A stretch of 64,000 nt of DNA from Frankia alni ACN14a. GTDB taxonomy: Bacteria; Actinomycetota; Actinomycetes; Frankiales; Frankiaceae. Numbering within the stretch: position 1 is the first letter of the stretch; the number at the start of each line of letters is the position of its first letter. The notes under the pieces were generated by a model that saw only the letters and a list, made by a program, of their open reading frames with translations, was not told the DNA's origin and did no database searches. This document shows, piece by piece, positions 55,369 to 63,759 of this stretch. The translations under genes and the position numbers were made by a program. The stretch is from the NCBI RefSeq assembly GCF_000058485.1, contig NC_008278.1, positions 1,792,962 through 1,856,961 of the forward strand, written 5' to 3'.

Positions 55369-55872
55369 CGCTGACCGCGCATCCCCGGGTCTGGTCGACC
55401 AAAGATCGGCTTCGAGAGGCCCCGCGTCCCGGTGAGGGTGGCCTACACCGCCGAACTGTCCTGCCGAGACCAGACAACCCGCGGATTGAAGGCAACAGAG
55501 TCATGTACGCCACCAAACGCGCCGGTCCGGGCCGCCGCCTGGCCTACGACACCTTGATGCGCACCCCGATCGCCGGGGCCACGTCCGCGACGACGCCGCT
55601 CGACCGCCGGACCACCGTCCGTGCCCTCGGCCCGATGGCGAGCCTGCGGTAGGCGTCCCGCCCGACGACCGTCCGCGGCGATGACTCGCCGCACGTGGGG
55701 CCGCCCCGACTCGTCACGGCGAGCGCGGCGGCCGTCACACCCGCGAATACGCAAATCGGTGCGCGGCTCATCGCACTGCGATACCGTCGCCCCCGAATAT
55801 CCGATATATCCGGCGCATGATGGGATCCCGGTCTCGCCGCGGTGGCACCCCCTCCTCCGAGGAGTCCTCCAC
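55369..55872. other. Intergenic region without a supported gene
   Basis: About 500 bases between the ABM gene and the GH64 gene. Frames on both strands are Arg/Thr/Pro-rich and have no conserved look. The GH64 promoter should lie in the A+T-richer part near 55735-55810. Confidence 0.45.
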
Positions 55873-57075
55873 ATGCCGAATCGACGTTCATTCCTGCTCG
55901 GCACGTCCGCCACGATGGTCGGCGGCGCCGCCGCGCTCGTTGCCGGCGGCGGTAGTGGCCCCACCGCGCTGGCGGCCACCCGCGCGGCCGCGCAGACCTC
56001 TCCGGCCGCCAGCGGCGCCCTGCCGCTGACCATCGTCAACCACACCTACCGCTACGCCAACGACCAGATCTGGATCTACCTCGTAGGTACCGACCTGAAC
56101 ACCGGCCAACAGATCTTCGTCCGCCCGGACGGCACCGTCGCCCGGCTCTCGCTGGCCGCTAACGGGCCGGACGGCTTCGCCGACCTGTCCATCCCGCTTG
56201 TGGCGGACGGCGACACGCCCTTCGCCATTCCCGCCGACATGTCCGGACGGGTCTACGTCTCGACCGGTTCCAAGCTGAGGTTCCGGGTCGTCACCGACGC
56301 CGCCGGCAACGCGGCCCTGCAACACCCGGCCGGCTGGGTGCGCGACGATCCGAGCTACGCCGTGATACACGACTTCATGGAGTTCACCCACAACGCGACC
56401 GGCATGTTCTGCAACACCACCATGGTCGACATGTTCAGTGTCCCGCTGTCGATCCGGCTGCGCGGCACGGCCGACCAGAGCACCGGCCAGCTCACCGCCG
56501 GCGGGCGGGCCGCGATCCTCGCCGCGCTCCGGGCCGACGCCACGTTCGCCCCGCTGGTGGTTGACGACGTCCGGGTGATCGCGCCCGGGCACGGCATCGA
56601 CGCCGGAATCTTTCCAGAGACCTACTACGACTCCTACATCGACGCGGTGTGGAATGCCTACGCCTCGCGTCCGCTCACCGTCGCCGCCGGCCCGCGCACC
56701 GTCACCGGGTCGGTGACCGGCGACCTGCTGCGCTTCGACGGCGGGGTGGCGCCGTTCGCCCGGCCGAGCACCCGCGACGTTCTGTACTGTGCCGGTGCGC
56801 TCGCGGCCCCGAACGACGGGGGCACCGGGCCGGTCGCCGCCGTGCTCGGCGCGGCCTTCAACCGTTCGACGCTGCTGACGCAGCCGTCCCAGCCGGCAAC
56901 CGATCCGGCCACATTCTACCGTGATCCGGTTACCAATCACTACGCGCGGGTCATGCACGAGAACACCGCGGACGGGAAGGCGTACGGATTCCCCTTCGAC
57001 GATGTCGCAGGCCTGGCGTCCTATGTCCAGGACACCGCGCCGACCTCGGTCACGCTGTCCCTCACTCCGTTCTGA
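55873..57075 (+). CDS. Tat-exported GH64 beta-1,3-glucanase
   Basis: From the ATG at 55873 (GAGGAG upstream) the protein has 400 residues. It starts with a twin-arginine signal (MPNRRSFLLGTSATMVGG, cleavage near ALAATRA), so it is exported folded. The mature part (LTIVNHTYRYANDQIWIYLVGTDLNTG ... VYVSTGSKLRFRVV ... HDFMEFTHNATGMFCNTTMVDMFSVPLSIRLRG) matches GH64 laminaripentaose-producing beta-1,3-glucanases, which have a thaumatin-like domain. It would attack fungal or plant beta-1,3-glucans outside the cell. It directly precedes the decayed region at 57.1 kb. Confidence 0.9.
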   Translation: MPNRRSFLLGTSATMVGGAAALVAGGGSGPTALAATRAAAQTSPAASGALPLTIVNHTYRYANDQIWIYLVGTDLNTGQQIFVRPDGTVARLSLAANGPDGFADLSIPLVADGDTPFAIPADMSGRVYVSTGSKLRFRVVTDAAGNAALQHPAGWVRDDPSYAVIHDFMEFTHNATGMFCNTTMVDMFSVPLSIRLRGTADQSTGQLTAGGRAAILAALRADATFAPLVVDDVRVIAPGHGIDAGIFPETYYDSYIDAVWNAYASRPLTVAAGPRTVTGSVTGDLLRFDGGVAPFARPSTRDVLYCAGALAAPNDGGTGPVAAVLGAAFNRSTLLTQPSQPATDPATFYRDPVTNHYARVMHENTADGKAYGFPFDDVAGLASYVQDTAPTSVTLSLTPF

Positions 57076-57098
57076 ACCGACACCGTCGCCCGCGGCCG

Positions 57099-57422
57099 GG
57101 CCAGGGTGGCCGGCGGGAACGTGCTGTGGCCGCCGAAGGTGGGCACCTGGTCCAGCCACTCGTCCCGGGTGTAGGACTGCTCACGGTCGAACAGCCACTG
57201 CTCCGGCTCGCCGAACGCGCCCGACCGGCGGATCCCGTCGGCGGCCCTGGCGAGCAACGTCGAGTGCCCGTCCAGGCCGGGCATCGCCCGGTGGTAGAGC
57301 GACGCGTCGGGCAGCACCCGGCGGTAGACCGCGGAGAAGGCTTCCGCCAGGCCGGGCGGCGGCTGGCCCACGTTCCAGAACACGGCCAGCCGGCCACCGG
57401 GCCGCAGCACCTGCGCAGCCAT
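57099..57422 (-). pseudogene. C-terminal fragment of a class I SAM methyltransferase
   Basis: The minus strand reads VLRPGGRLAVFWNVGQPPPGL ... YTRDEWLDQVPTFGGHSTFPP, the second half of a methyltransferase of the Methyltransf_11/25 type (VLRPGGRLAVFWN is the strand after the SAM motif). There is no N-terminal SAM-binding half upstream. The other end breaks off near 57099 just after the GH64 stop. It is a truncated remnant. Confidence 0.65.
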
Positions 57423-57548
57423 CCCGCGGGGCCAACATCGTCGTATCGTGGCGCGCCGAATTATGGGTGCAAAATTTCCGGCTTCGGGCACCCCACGGTT
57501 TGCGCGAAGCTGAAGAGCGACCGTGCCATTCAAATGACCGTCGCACCC

Positions 57549-57905
57549 ACGGGCTTCGCGGTAGCGGCCGCCGTAGTAGGCGATGAAGCTTTGGGTTCCG
57601 CGGATCCAGGCGGCGAGGTCGCCGTGTCCGGCGGCCTTGGCCAGGCTGATGGCCTCGTTGCAGTAGGCGCGGGCCACCAGCTCGTTGCCGAGGTCGAGCG
57701 CGAGATAGCCGAGTAGGCCGGAGAGTTGTCCGCCGACGAGGTAGAGGTGTCGGCGTTGGGCGGGGTGCTGGTGTCCGGTCATGAGTTTGGCAACCCACCG
57801 GCGCTGCTTCAACGCGATCGGGTAGACCGTGGCCGCGTTGCTGGTCTCGTACCGGCGGCCGACGACCTCGATGCTTGCTTCCAACTGCTCCAAGGACGAG
57901 ATGAC
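57549..57905 (-). pseudogene. Fragment of an actinobacterial HTH/TPR regulator
   Basis: In the same minus frame, residues reading RRHLYLVGGQLSGLLGYLALDLG ... AISLAKAAGHGDLAAWIRGTQSFIAYYGGRY match the C-terminal TPR-like part of XRE-type regulators of streptomycetes and Frankia. The helix-turn-helix is missing. The upstream end stops near 57905, where a plus-strand gene begins. The frame then runs on through unrelated A+T-richer DNA into the methyltransferase fragment, so the apparent long ORF is a chance chimera. Confidence 0.6.
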
Positions 57906-58209
57906 GACGGATGTGAGACCTGTGGAGGTCCGGGCGGCGGAGCCGTCGGGGAACCGCGACGACGCGAACGCGGTGGCGTTCGGCGTGGTGCGGTTCGAGT
58001 CGGGTGGGGGTGGGCTGGTTCGGGACACGGTGCTGACGTTCCCGTCGGCGGCGGATGCCGACCGGTTCGCCTCCGATCGGGGCTGGTCGGATTACCAGGT
58101 GTGCCCGTTGCGGTTCCTGACCGAGTCAGCCGCCGAGTCGGCCGCGGGGTGGATGGTGCCCGGTGGACCGTTGGAGCACCTGGTGGCCCGGCGGCGGCGG
58201 GTTCGGTGA
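57901..58209 (+). CDS. Small hypothetical protein
   Basis: An ATG at 57901 gives 102 residues (MTTDVRPVEVRAAEP ... VVRFESGGGGLVRDTVLTFPSAADADRFASDRGWSDYQVCPLRFLTESAAESAAGW). It has an alpha/beta look, no membrane segment and no family I can name. The stop overlaps the next small gene's GTG (GTGA), so the pair is coupled. Its start lies at a recombination boundary, so the N-terminus may itself be altered. Confidence 0.5.
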   Translation: MTTDVRPVEVRAAEPSGNRDDANAVAFGVVRFESGGGGLVRDTVLTFPSAADADRFASDRGWSDYQVCPLRFLTESAAESAAGWMVPGGPLEHLVARRRRVR

Positions 58210-58466
58210 GGCAGCAGCCGGCCTCTGCCCGAGAGGAGGAGACGGAGGCGCCGTCTCGGCGGGATCTGGTGGCGCTGCTTGGTTCGGCGATGCCGATGCC
58301 GATGCCGGACGCGGTGCCGGACCGGGCGCGGTGGATGATGTCCGGTGAGCAGGAGGCGTACGAGGCCGGTTAAGCCGAGGCGCTGAGCGCGGTGCGTCTG
58401 TTGCTGAGCCGTCTCATCGCGGCCGACTCGAAGCCGGAGGCGCGTGGTGCTTCGGCTGCGTCGTGA
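58206..58466 (+). pseudogene. Small gene interrupted by an in-frame TAA
   Basis: From the overlapping GTG at 58206 the frame reads REEETEAPSRRDLVALLGSAMP ... WMMSGEQEAYEAG and stops at TAA (58371-58373). It then continues in the same frame as AEALSAVRLLLSRLIAADS to a TGA at 58464-58466. The reading across the stop is seamless and a Tyr (TAC) would restore it, so a point nonsense mutation is the simplest explanation. The function is unknown. Confidence 0.55.
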
Positions 58467-58561
58467 GGAATGATGTGACGTGTACCCGTAGCTACTGATT
58501 CGGCGAGCCAGAGAACTCCGGCGGACCGGCCGGAGTGGCTGAAATGCCTGGTGGGAGCGGG

Positions 58562-58604
58562 TGCGCCGTCAGGGACTTGAACCCCGAACCCGCGGATTAA
58601 GAGT
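58562..58604 (-). other. 3' fragment of tRNA-Lys(CTT): probable attachment site
   Basis: The minus strand carries the anticodon loop CTCTTAA (anticodon CTT at 58601-58599). It is followed by a variable region, a perfect T-arm (CGGGG-TTCAAGT-CCCTG) and the acceptor strand ACGGCGC-A, as in bacterial tRNA-Lys. The 5' half is absent: the sequence before the loop cannot form the anticodon stem, and no D-arm follows to the right. A displaced tRNA 3' end is the usual footprint of an element integrated into a tRNA gene. Polarity places the element to the right. Confidence 0.72.
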
Positions 58605-59112
58605 AGCGGGCGCTTCGTCCACGGACGTCCACTGGTGCCCACCGGATCGGCGCGACCTGGGCCGCAGCGCCCTTGGGCGTCCCCAGATGTCCACCGACGT
58701 CTGCCGGCTCGGGTACAGCGATGGGTACACGACTGTCGGGCTCCGCCGTGAGGGCCGAGAACCCAAGCAGGGCAGGCACGCCGGGCCCCAACCTGGCCCG
58801 ACCCGAACGGGCTGGCCTCCTCCACAACGGACTGGCGAGCGGGGGTGGCGCCCACCGACCGACGTAGACCCAAGGGCAGGAACGCGGCTGATCGATGCAG
58901 ACGACTGTTGGCCAGCCGCCTTGGGCGATGAATCTCAAGCCAGTCATCAGCTACCCAGATCAAATTCATTGAATCGATTCTGTGAATGTTTCAGATCTGA
59001 CTATCAATCATTTGCTGAGCGCGTAGATGGCGGGACGGTTGGGAGTGTATGATCGCCGTGCACAGTTCCAAGCTTCGGATGCTGGTGCTGCCCCTAAAGT
59101 AATGGAGAGTGC
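58605..59112. other. Element end region without a supported gene
   Basis: About 510 bases between the tRNA fragment and the Zn-repeat gene. Composition drops in GC towards 59.0 kb. Open frames on both strands (Arg/Pro/Thr-rich) are not convincing, and no integrase remnant could be recognised. A promoter for the gene at 59113 is expected near 58960-59100. Confidence 0.4.
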
Positions 59113-60174
59113 GTGGTAGGCAAGGTGCTCCCGCCCAGTTCGGAGCGAGCGTGGAAGGAGTTCCAAGATGCAGTAGAGCGACACGGAGGAAAGGTCCTAG
59201 AGGAGTCCTGGATGGGTAGTGCAACGCCCCACCGGATCCGATGCCACGAGGGCCATAGCGTTCGGCCAACTCCGAACGCCGTGCAGCGAGGGCAGGGTAT
59301 CTGCTGGTCCTGCAGCGGCAGTAATCCGGAGGCGGCTTGGCGAGATTTTAGAGAAAATGTGAAAAGGCAGGGCGGTAACGTAGTTGAGCCGTATTGGCTA
59401 GGTAAGGATAAGCGTCATCGCGTAATATGTTCCAACGGACATCTTTGCGATCCACGACCAGGGTACGTCCGGAGCGGCGGGGGCATCTGTCGGGTCTGTT
59501 CCCGTACCGATTCGGCGACAGCATGGAAGGAATTTAAACAAAAGACTAAAGCGACTGGCGGTGCGGTTATTGAGCCGCGGTGGCTTGGAAAAGCGGCGCC
59601 ACACCGAGCCATTTGTCCGAATGGCCACCAATATTCGCCGACCCCCAATAATGTTCGCGATGGTACGGGGCTTTGCCGGGTGTGTGTTGGCAGCGATCCT
59701 GAGACCGCATGGCGCAAATTTAGAGAGAGGGTCGAGGAGCTCGGCGGGGAAGTTGTTGAGTCGGCATGGTTCGGCGTCGACATGCCGCATCGAGTCACCT
59801 GCAGAGATGGTCATCTAGTAACTCCACGGCCGACCAGCGTGCAGCAGGGCCAGGGTATCTGCCGCGAATGTGCGGGCAAGATTTGGGACGCATTCTATAT
59901 CGTCCAGGATGAGTCAGCGATGATTGTGAAGGTGGGTATTACATCGGGTTCCCCCCGCCCCCGTTTGATGCTCCATGCTCGTGATGGATTTACTAAGGTT
60001 CTACTCACCGCAACAGGCCTTCCTAGTAAAGTAGCGCCTGAGCTGGAGACCGCAGTCCTACGGGCGCTTACGCAGGCAGGAATTTCACCCGTACGCGGGC
60101 GAGAATATTTCGATATGACTGCGAAAGACTTGATTCTTGAGATTGTCGACCGGCGGCTACTAAAAAGAAACTAA
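59113..60174 (+). CDS. Four exact Zn-binding repeats fused to a GIY-YIG-like domain
   Basis: A GTG at 59113 (GGAGAG upstream) gives 353 residues. Four repeats with a period of exactly 62 residues each carry C-x3-H-x15-C-x2-C: C44/H48/C64/C67, C106/H110/C126/C129, C168/H172/C188/C191 and C230/H234/C250/C253. Each repeat is preceded by an AW-x2-F ... GG-x-V-x-E-x2-W motif and PHR. They look like treble-clef zinc modules. Residues about 258-353 (AFYIVQDESAM, VKVGITSG, R282, R284, GREYFDM) resemble T5orf172/MUG113-type GIY-YIG nucleases. Codon use is A+T-richer than in the neighbours, indicating transfer. The likely role is DNA binding and cleavage; this is inferred. Confidence 0.72.
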   Translation: MVGKVLPPSSERAWKEFQDAVERHGGKVLEESWMGSATPHRIRCHEGHSVRPTPNAVQRGQGICWSCSGSNPEAAWRDFRENVKRQGGNVVEPYWLGKDKRHRVICSNGHLCDPRPGYVRSGGGICRVCSRTDSATAWKEFKQKTKATGGAVIEPRWLGKAAPHRAICPNGHQYSPTPNNVRDGTGLCRVCVGSDPETAWRKFRERVEELGGEVVESAWFGVDMPHRVTCRDGHLVTPRPTSVQQGQGICRECAGKIWDAFYIVQDESAMIVKVGITSGSPRPRLMLHARDGFTKVLLTATGLPSKVAPELETAVLRALTQAGISPVRGREYFDMTAKDLILEIVDRRLLKRN

Positions 60175-60260
60175 CTTACTAGAATTCTGCGGGGCGCCTG
60201 ACCTGCGCCGATGCAGCCATCGGAGTCCAGTAGTCGAGTTCCCGATTAGTAATAAGCGAG

Positions 60261-60413
60261 ATGGATAATATCAATTTCGACAGCAGAAGGAACTTGATAG
60301 ATAGATTCAGAGAAATGCTGTCAAGAAAGACTGAAGCTGCAGATCAAGAGATCATCGGTGATTCGTCCGCTGGTGCCGGTCATGGGGCTCGACGTCGTCT
60401 GCCGAGTCCGTGA
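60261..60413 (+). CDS. Possible 50-residue protein in a 320-base gap
   Basis: Between 60175 and 60497 the only candidate is an ATG at 60261 with frame MDNINFDSRRNLIDRFREMLS, then RKTEAADQEIIGDSS. It is amphipathic and charged, and its A+T-rich codons fit the element. The C-terminal part turns into Arg/Pro-rich sequence that looks non-coding, so it may be the remnant of a longer gene. The ribosome site is poor. The rest of the gap shows nothing else. Confidence 0.25.
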   Translation: MDNINFDSRRNLIDRFREMLSRKTEAADQEIIGDSSAGAGHGARRRLPSP

Positions 60414-60497
60414 CCGCCCACTGCCGTTCACGGGCTTGGCTGCCGCTCTGGCTGCCCCTGCAGCTTGGACTCCGCGGCGAACAGAAACTCCCCGAGT

Positions 60498-61415
60498 CTA
60501 ATCGTTTCCGTACTCGGCCTCCTCCGGAGGGTCGTCATCAAAAGCCTCGAAAGTTTCGGGAAGGCCTGCTTGTTGAATTAGTTCGTATCGGTCTAGTACG
60601 AGATGACATGTTGGACAGCTGAAATAATCGGACGGTACCTTCACCGTAGCGGTGGCGTAGACCGGATCTTCTACATCACCATCGAAATGGTATTCGTAAG
60701 TCATGTCGCTCGAATCGTATCCCTCCAATTCTCCGATACCTCCACACGCCGGACACCCCTGAGTGGTCGCGTATGTTAAGCCCGCAGTCAGATCCGGGTT
60801 TGCTCGCCACTCCGCCTGGATCTTGGCTGGCAACGTCCCCGCCCGGTACTGATTTATGCGCTGCTTGGCTCTTTCGATGAGCGATTCCGTCCGATGTTCG
60901 ATATTATGAGAATTCTGCTCAAGGTATGATTCAACAACTTTGACTCTTGTAGATCCAACCAATTCGTCGATATCGTGATCTTGTGCGTTAACGAGAATTG
61001 ATGCCAGTGTCCAGAACCTTGGCCAGTAGGCCTGGGGCGGCAGGGCCATAAATGCCACCGTAGACCCGTGAAGATATTCATTTCTTGCGTCAGCGAACCG
61101 CTGGGCATCCGCGGCGTTGAACGGTCGAAACGCTCTTTGGCACCGCTTGAAGATTGTTGACGCAGTTACTGACGTAAACTTCGCAGTCCCTTCGATCAGG
61201 CCGGTTGCAATTAGAATGTTCAATCCGTCTTCTGTCGGGTCTGCAATCAGAAGAGGCGACACTCGCGCGAGTGCGGCCTTTCCCAGCAGCTCGAGTGAAG
61301 CGGCCGCCCAGAATGCCTGCTCATCAAATGAGCGCTCCGGATTATTGTCCATAGCTCGGTTAAGAAAGACTTTCGCCTTGGACCACATCGCCTGGTGGTC
61401 GTAGGGCGTGATCAC
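60498..61415 (-). CDS. HEPN-like protein with C-terminal zinc ribbon
   Basis: A GTG at 61415 gives 305 residues. The N-terminal helical domain (about 5-130) contains RFADARNEYLHGS with Arg111-x4-His116, the R-x4-6-H signature of HEPN RNases. It also contains AFWAAASLELLGKAAL, a typical first helix with the acidic/polar position. A helical spacer follows. The C-terminal region has C221-x2-C224 (GCPACGG) and C267-x2-C270 (SCPTCH), probably one zinc ribbon. The start overlaps the dioxygenase stop (GTGA), so the two are co-translated. HEPN proteins are RNA-cutting toxins and abortive-infection effectors; that role here is an inference. Codon use is A+T-rich compared with the host. Confidence 0.65.
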   Translation of the reverse strand: MITPYDHQAMWSKAKVFLNRAMDNNPERSFDEQAFWAAASLELLGKAALARVSPLLIADPTEDGLNILIATGLIEGTAKFTSVTASTIFKRCQRAFRPFNAADAQRFADARNEYLHGSTVAFMALPPQAYWPRFWTLASILVNAQDHDIDELVGSTRVKVVESYLEQNSHNIEHRTESLIERAKQRINQYRAGTLPAKIQAEWRANPDLTAGLTYATTQGCPACGGIGELEGYDSSDMTYEYHFDGDVEDPVYATATVKVPSDYFSCPTCHLVLDRYELIQQAGLPETFEAFDDDPPEEAEYGND

Positions 61416-62068
61416 GCATCCCCTCCCGTCCGGTAGGCAATGCGTGTCAGTTCCCTTCCATCGTCACCTTCCGCAACTTGAGAACGCGCATGAAGCGTGC
61501 GACGGTTATCAATGATGAGAATCTTCTTCTCGGATGACCAGTCGAATGCAGTGGCTTCGGACTGTGCCTCTTCGAAATAGTTTACTACTTTTAATGCGCG
61601 CGAATCGCACGGCGTCATACATCCGGGGTCATAGCGACAATTTTGCCCTTCTACAGTCGGAGCGTAGAAGCTATCTCTACCGTTTTGAACGAGAAACATC
61701 CCGTGATGCAGCGCCTCGAATGGCGTGCCAATTCGCGTTTCCCGCAGCGTTGGATTCTTCCAGAGCAGAGTGGGCGTGGAGTTGATGTCTTCCGACATTA
61801 GAATTACCAGATCCGGGGGTTTCGATAGATGGGCGCCGTCGGTATGAAGCGGCTGCAGTCCTTTGCCGTACACGGCGCTGAGCGATCTAGGGTTTGCTTC
61901 ACTCGTCTCTACAGGTCGAAGCGTCGAAACAGGTGGTCCACTGCGGCGGATACGGATCTCCTCCCAGTCCAGTGCGTCCGCCGCATTCCGTACATCATCA
62001 ATCTCACCCAAGCCTGAGGCCCAACCATCTTTGCGGGCGGTCACTAAGAGTGCTCGAAGGTCGATCAT
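61412..62068 (-). CDS. TauD/TfdA-like Fe(II)/2-oxoglutarate dioxygenase
   Basis: The 218-residue protein shows the HxD iron motif in LQPLHTDGAH (His75, Asp77). The distal His193 lies in NRRTLHARSQV, and Arg209 in ELTRIAYRTG is suited to hold 2-oxoglutarate. That order and spacing fit the TauD/TfdA cupin fold, in a shorter version than the usual 270-300 residues. It overlaps the HEPN-like gene by four bases and is the promoter-proximal gene of the pair. It might modify a small molecule, or a residue of the partner; nothing in the sequence decides this. Codon use is A+T-rich, as in the partner. Confidence 0.7.
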   Translation of the reverse strand: MIDLRALLVTARKDGWASGLGEIDDVRNAADALDWEEIRIRRSGPPVSTLRPVETSEANPRSLSAVYGKGLQPLHTDGAHLSKPPDLVILMSEDINSTPTLLWKNPTLRETRIGTPFEALHHGMFLVQNGRDSFYAPTVEGQNCRYDPGCMTPCDSRALKVVNYFEEAQSEATAFDWSSEKKILIIDNRRTLHARSQVAEGDDGRELTRIAYRTGGDA

Positions 62069-62597
62069 ATTTCTTACTCTAGCGTCCGCCTGTCTGTTGC
62101 CTACATACTGCTGTCAGATCAAGTGGCGCTTCGCCCTGGTAGCGGCTCCAGAGATTGTCGATCTTGCTTGCCGCCGCCTGGATGCTTCCCTACCGCCCTA
62201 TCTGATACCGACTGCAGGCCGGCCGCAGAAAGGCGCCGCGGCTGGCCATTGGGTCGGGTCGGGCTGTCCGGTGAGCGAAGCGCCCTGGCACTGGTGATGG
62301 AGCTGTCGGCTGGCGTGCCCTCTGATCATTTTTCGGCTGCCCACCGGCGTGCGCGACGAACGTTCGCAGAACCGTGCACCGTGCCTCGGCTGATTCTCAC
62401 CACGCGGACGACCGGCAGCATTCGTCGAACATCTCGAATGGTCAACGCGGTGTGGGGTGCGACGGGCCCGGCGAGCACGGCCGTTCACGGCCGCGCGCAG
62501 GCGGTTGCGCGGCGCGGCCCGCACCGCTGCTTGATCTCAAAACGAGGGTTTCGGCAGTGCGCCAGTCTGGTGCTCCGGCGGGATGTGTGGCGTTCGG
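62069..62597. other. Intergenic region without a supported gene
   Basis: About 530 bases. It starts A+T-rich (promoter of the dioxygenase/HEPN pair near 62070-62120) and becomes GC-rich. A plus-strand frame from 62123 has Arg/Gly/Cys-rich composition that I judge non-coding. Confidence 0.4.
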
Positions 62598-63701
62598 TCA
62601 GCGTTGGCCTTGGACTGGCCAGAGGGGGAAGCGTTCGTCGGTGGCCTGGTCCTGGCGGAGCTCGGCGCGTAGCCGGTCCAGCTTGCCGGGGCTGACGTCC
62701 AATGCCTCGGCGAGACGACGGAAGGTCAGGTAGTCGATGCCTCGGGTTCGGGCGTCGGCGGTGTAGGCGTCGGCGTCGTGCCGTAGCTCGTTGGCGGGCC
62801 GTTCGGGTCGGTCCTCGCTGAGCCGGGCGGACTTCTGCCGTTCATAGTCGATTTCCGAGGAGCCGCACAGGCGGCGGATCACCTCTTCGGCCTGGGTCAG
62901 CGTCTCGGTTTCGGCAAGGGCTCGGACGTGCAGCGTGTTGCCGGTGAGACCGTTCACGCGAACGCCGTAGATGTCGGCGCTGTGGTCGGTCAGGTCGATG
63001 GGTGTGCCGTTGTCACGGATCTCGACCCGGCCCCGTACGCCCATGGCTGCCGCGGTGAGCAGGGCTGTTGCCTCGGAGGGATGCCAGACAAGCACATCGG
63101 CCGCTGGGGTGGCCTGCTCGCCGGTGAGCCGGCCCCACAGATGCCCGCCGAGCTCCTCGACACGGGCGATCACCTCCGCTTCCGGCAACTCCCCGTCCAG
63201 CCCGGGGCCGGCGATCAGTACCTCGACCGGGACCGGCAGACCGACGCATGCCGCGAGCGCCAGTCCGTCGGCGAACGGGCTACGAAGCCCCGGTTCGTCG
63301 CCGCGGGCCACCACATCCCCGCCGACATCGACCACCCACACCGCGTCGGCACCTGTCATCGTCACCTGCTCGGCAAGCTGCCGGTGCATGCCGCGCGCTC
63401 CCCCGGTCGGGTCGATCAGCAGCAGGCGGGCGGGAACCTCGGCGGCCAGCCGCGGCAGCATCGACAGACCCGACGGGACCGTGTCGCTTCCCGGGGTGAT
63501 CTGCCAGGTGAACCGGCCCGCCGGCACCAGGCCCACGAACCCGTCCGGGCCGCGCGGACCCGGCAACGGATCGACACGCAACCGCTCCCACGCATAGGTG
63601 AGCACCGTCGGCGGGGCATCCTCCGGGCGGAGCGCACGGTGGATCACCACTGCGGCCAGGGCATCACCGCCACCACCGGCCGCGACCAGAAGGACACCCA
63701 C
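62598..63701 (-). CDS. DUF1152-family protein
   Basis: From a GTG at 63701 the protein has 367 residues; a TTG at 63743 would add 14. It opens with VGVLLVAAGGGGDALAAVVIHRAL, the Gly-rich N-terminal motif of DUF1152. It contains ADAVWVVDVGGDVVARGDEPGLRSPFADGLALA, another family block with an acidic cluster. The C-terminal ~100 residues (RRLAEALDVSPGKLDRLRAEL) look like a helix-turn-helix-like appendix. Biochemical function is unknown. It is divergent from a GntR regulator over an 18-bp palindrome, so it is probably repressed by that protein. GC content is again high, like the host. Confidence 0.78.
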   Translation of the reverse strand: MGVLLVAAGGGGDALAAVVIHRALRPEDAPPTVLTYAWERLRVDPLPGPRGPDGFVGLVPAGRFTWQITPGSDTVPSGLSMLPRLAAEVPARLLLIDPTGGARGMHRQLAEQVTMTGADAVWVVDVGGDVVARGDEPGLRSPFADGLALAACVGLPVPVEVLIAGPGLDGELPEAEVIARVEELGGHLWGRLTGEQATPAADVLVWHPSEATALLTAAAMGVRGRVEIRDNGTPIDLTDHSADIYGVRVNGLTGNTLHVRALAETETLTQAEEVIRRLCGSSEIDYERQKSARLSEDRPERPANELRHDADAYTADARTRGIDYLTFRRLAEALDVSPGKLDRLRAELRQDQATDERFPLWPVQGQR

Positions 63702-63759
63702 CGGTCGAAGCCTACGGACTCGGAACTGTTTGATAGAGCGCAATCATGGCGTATCGTCT

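Noticed and set aside
57021-58028. Single 335-codon minus-strand gene
   Set aside because: It joins pieces of two unrelated families across foreign DNA and overlaps the GH64 3' end; treated as two gene remnants.
58561-59052. Plus- and minus-strand frames next to the tRNA fragment as an integrase remnant
   Set aside because: No tyrosine-recombinase motif (R..HxxR..Y) can be seen in any frame.
62123-62695. 190-codon plus-strand frame between the dioxygenase and DUF1152 genes
   Set aside because: Composition is Arg/Gly/Cys-rich, it overlaps the DUF1152 3' end, and it has no ribosome site.
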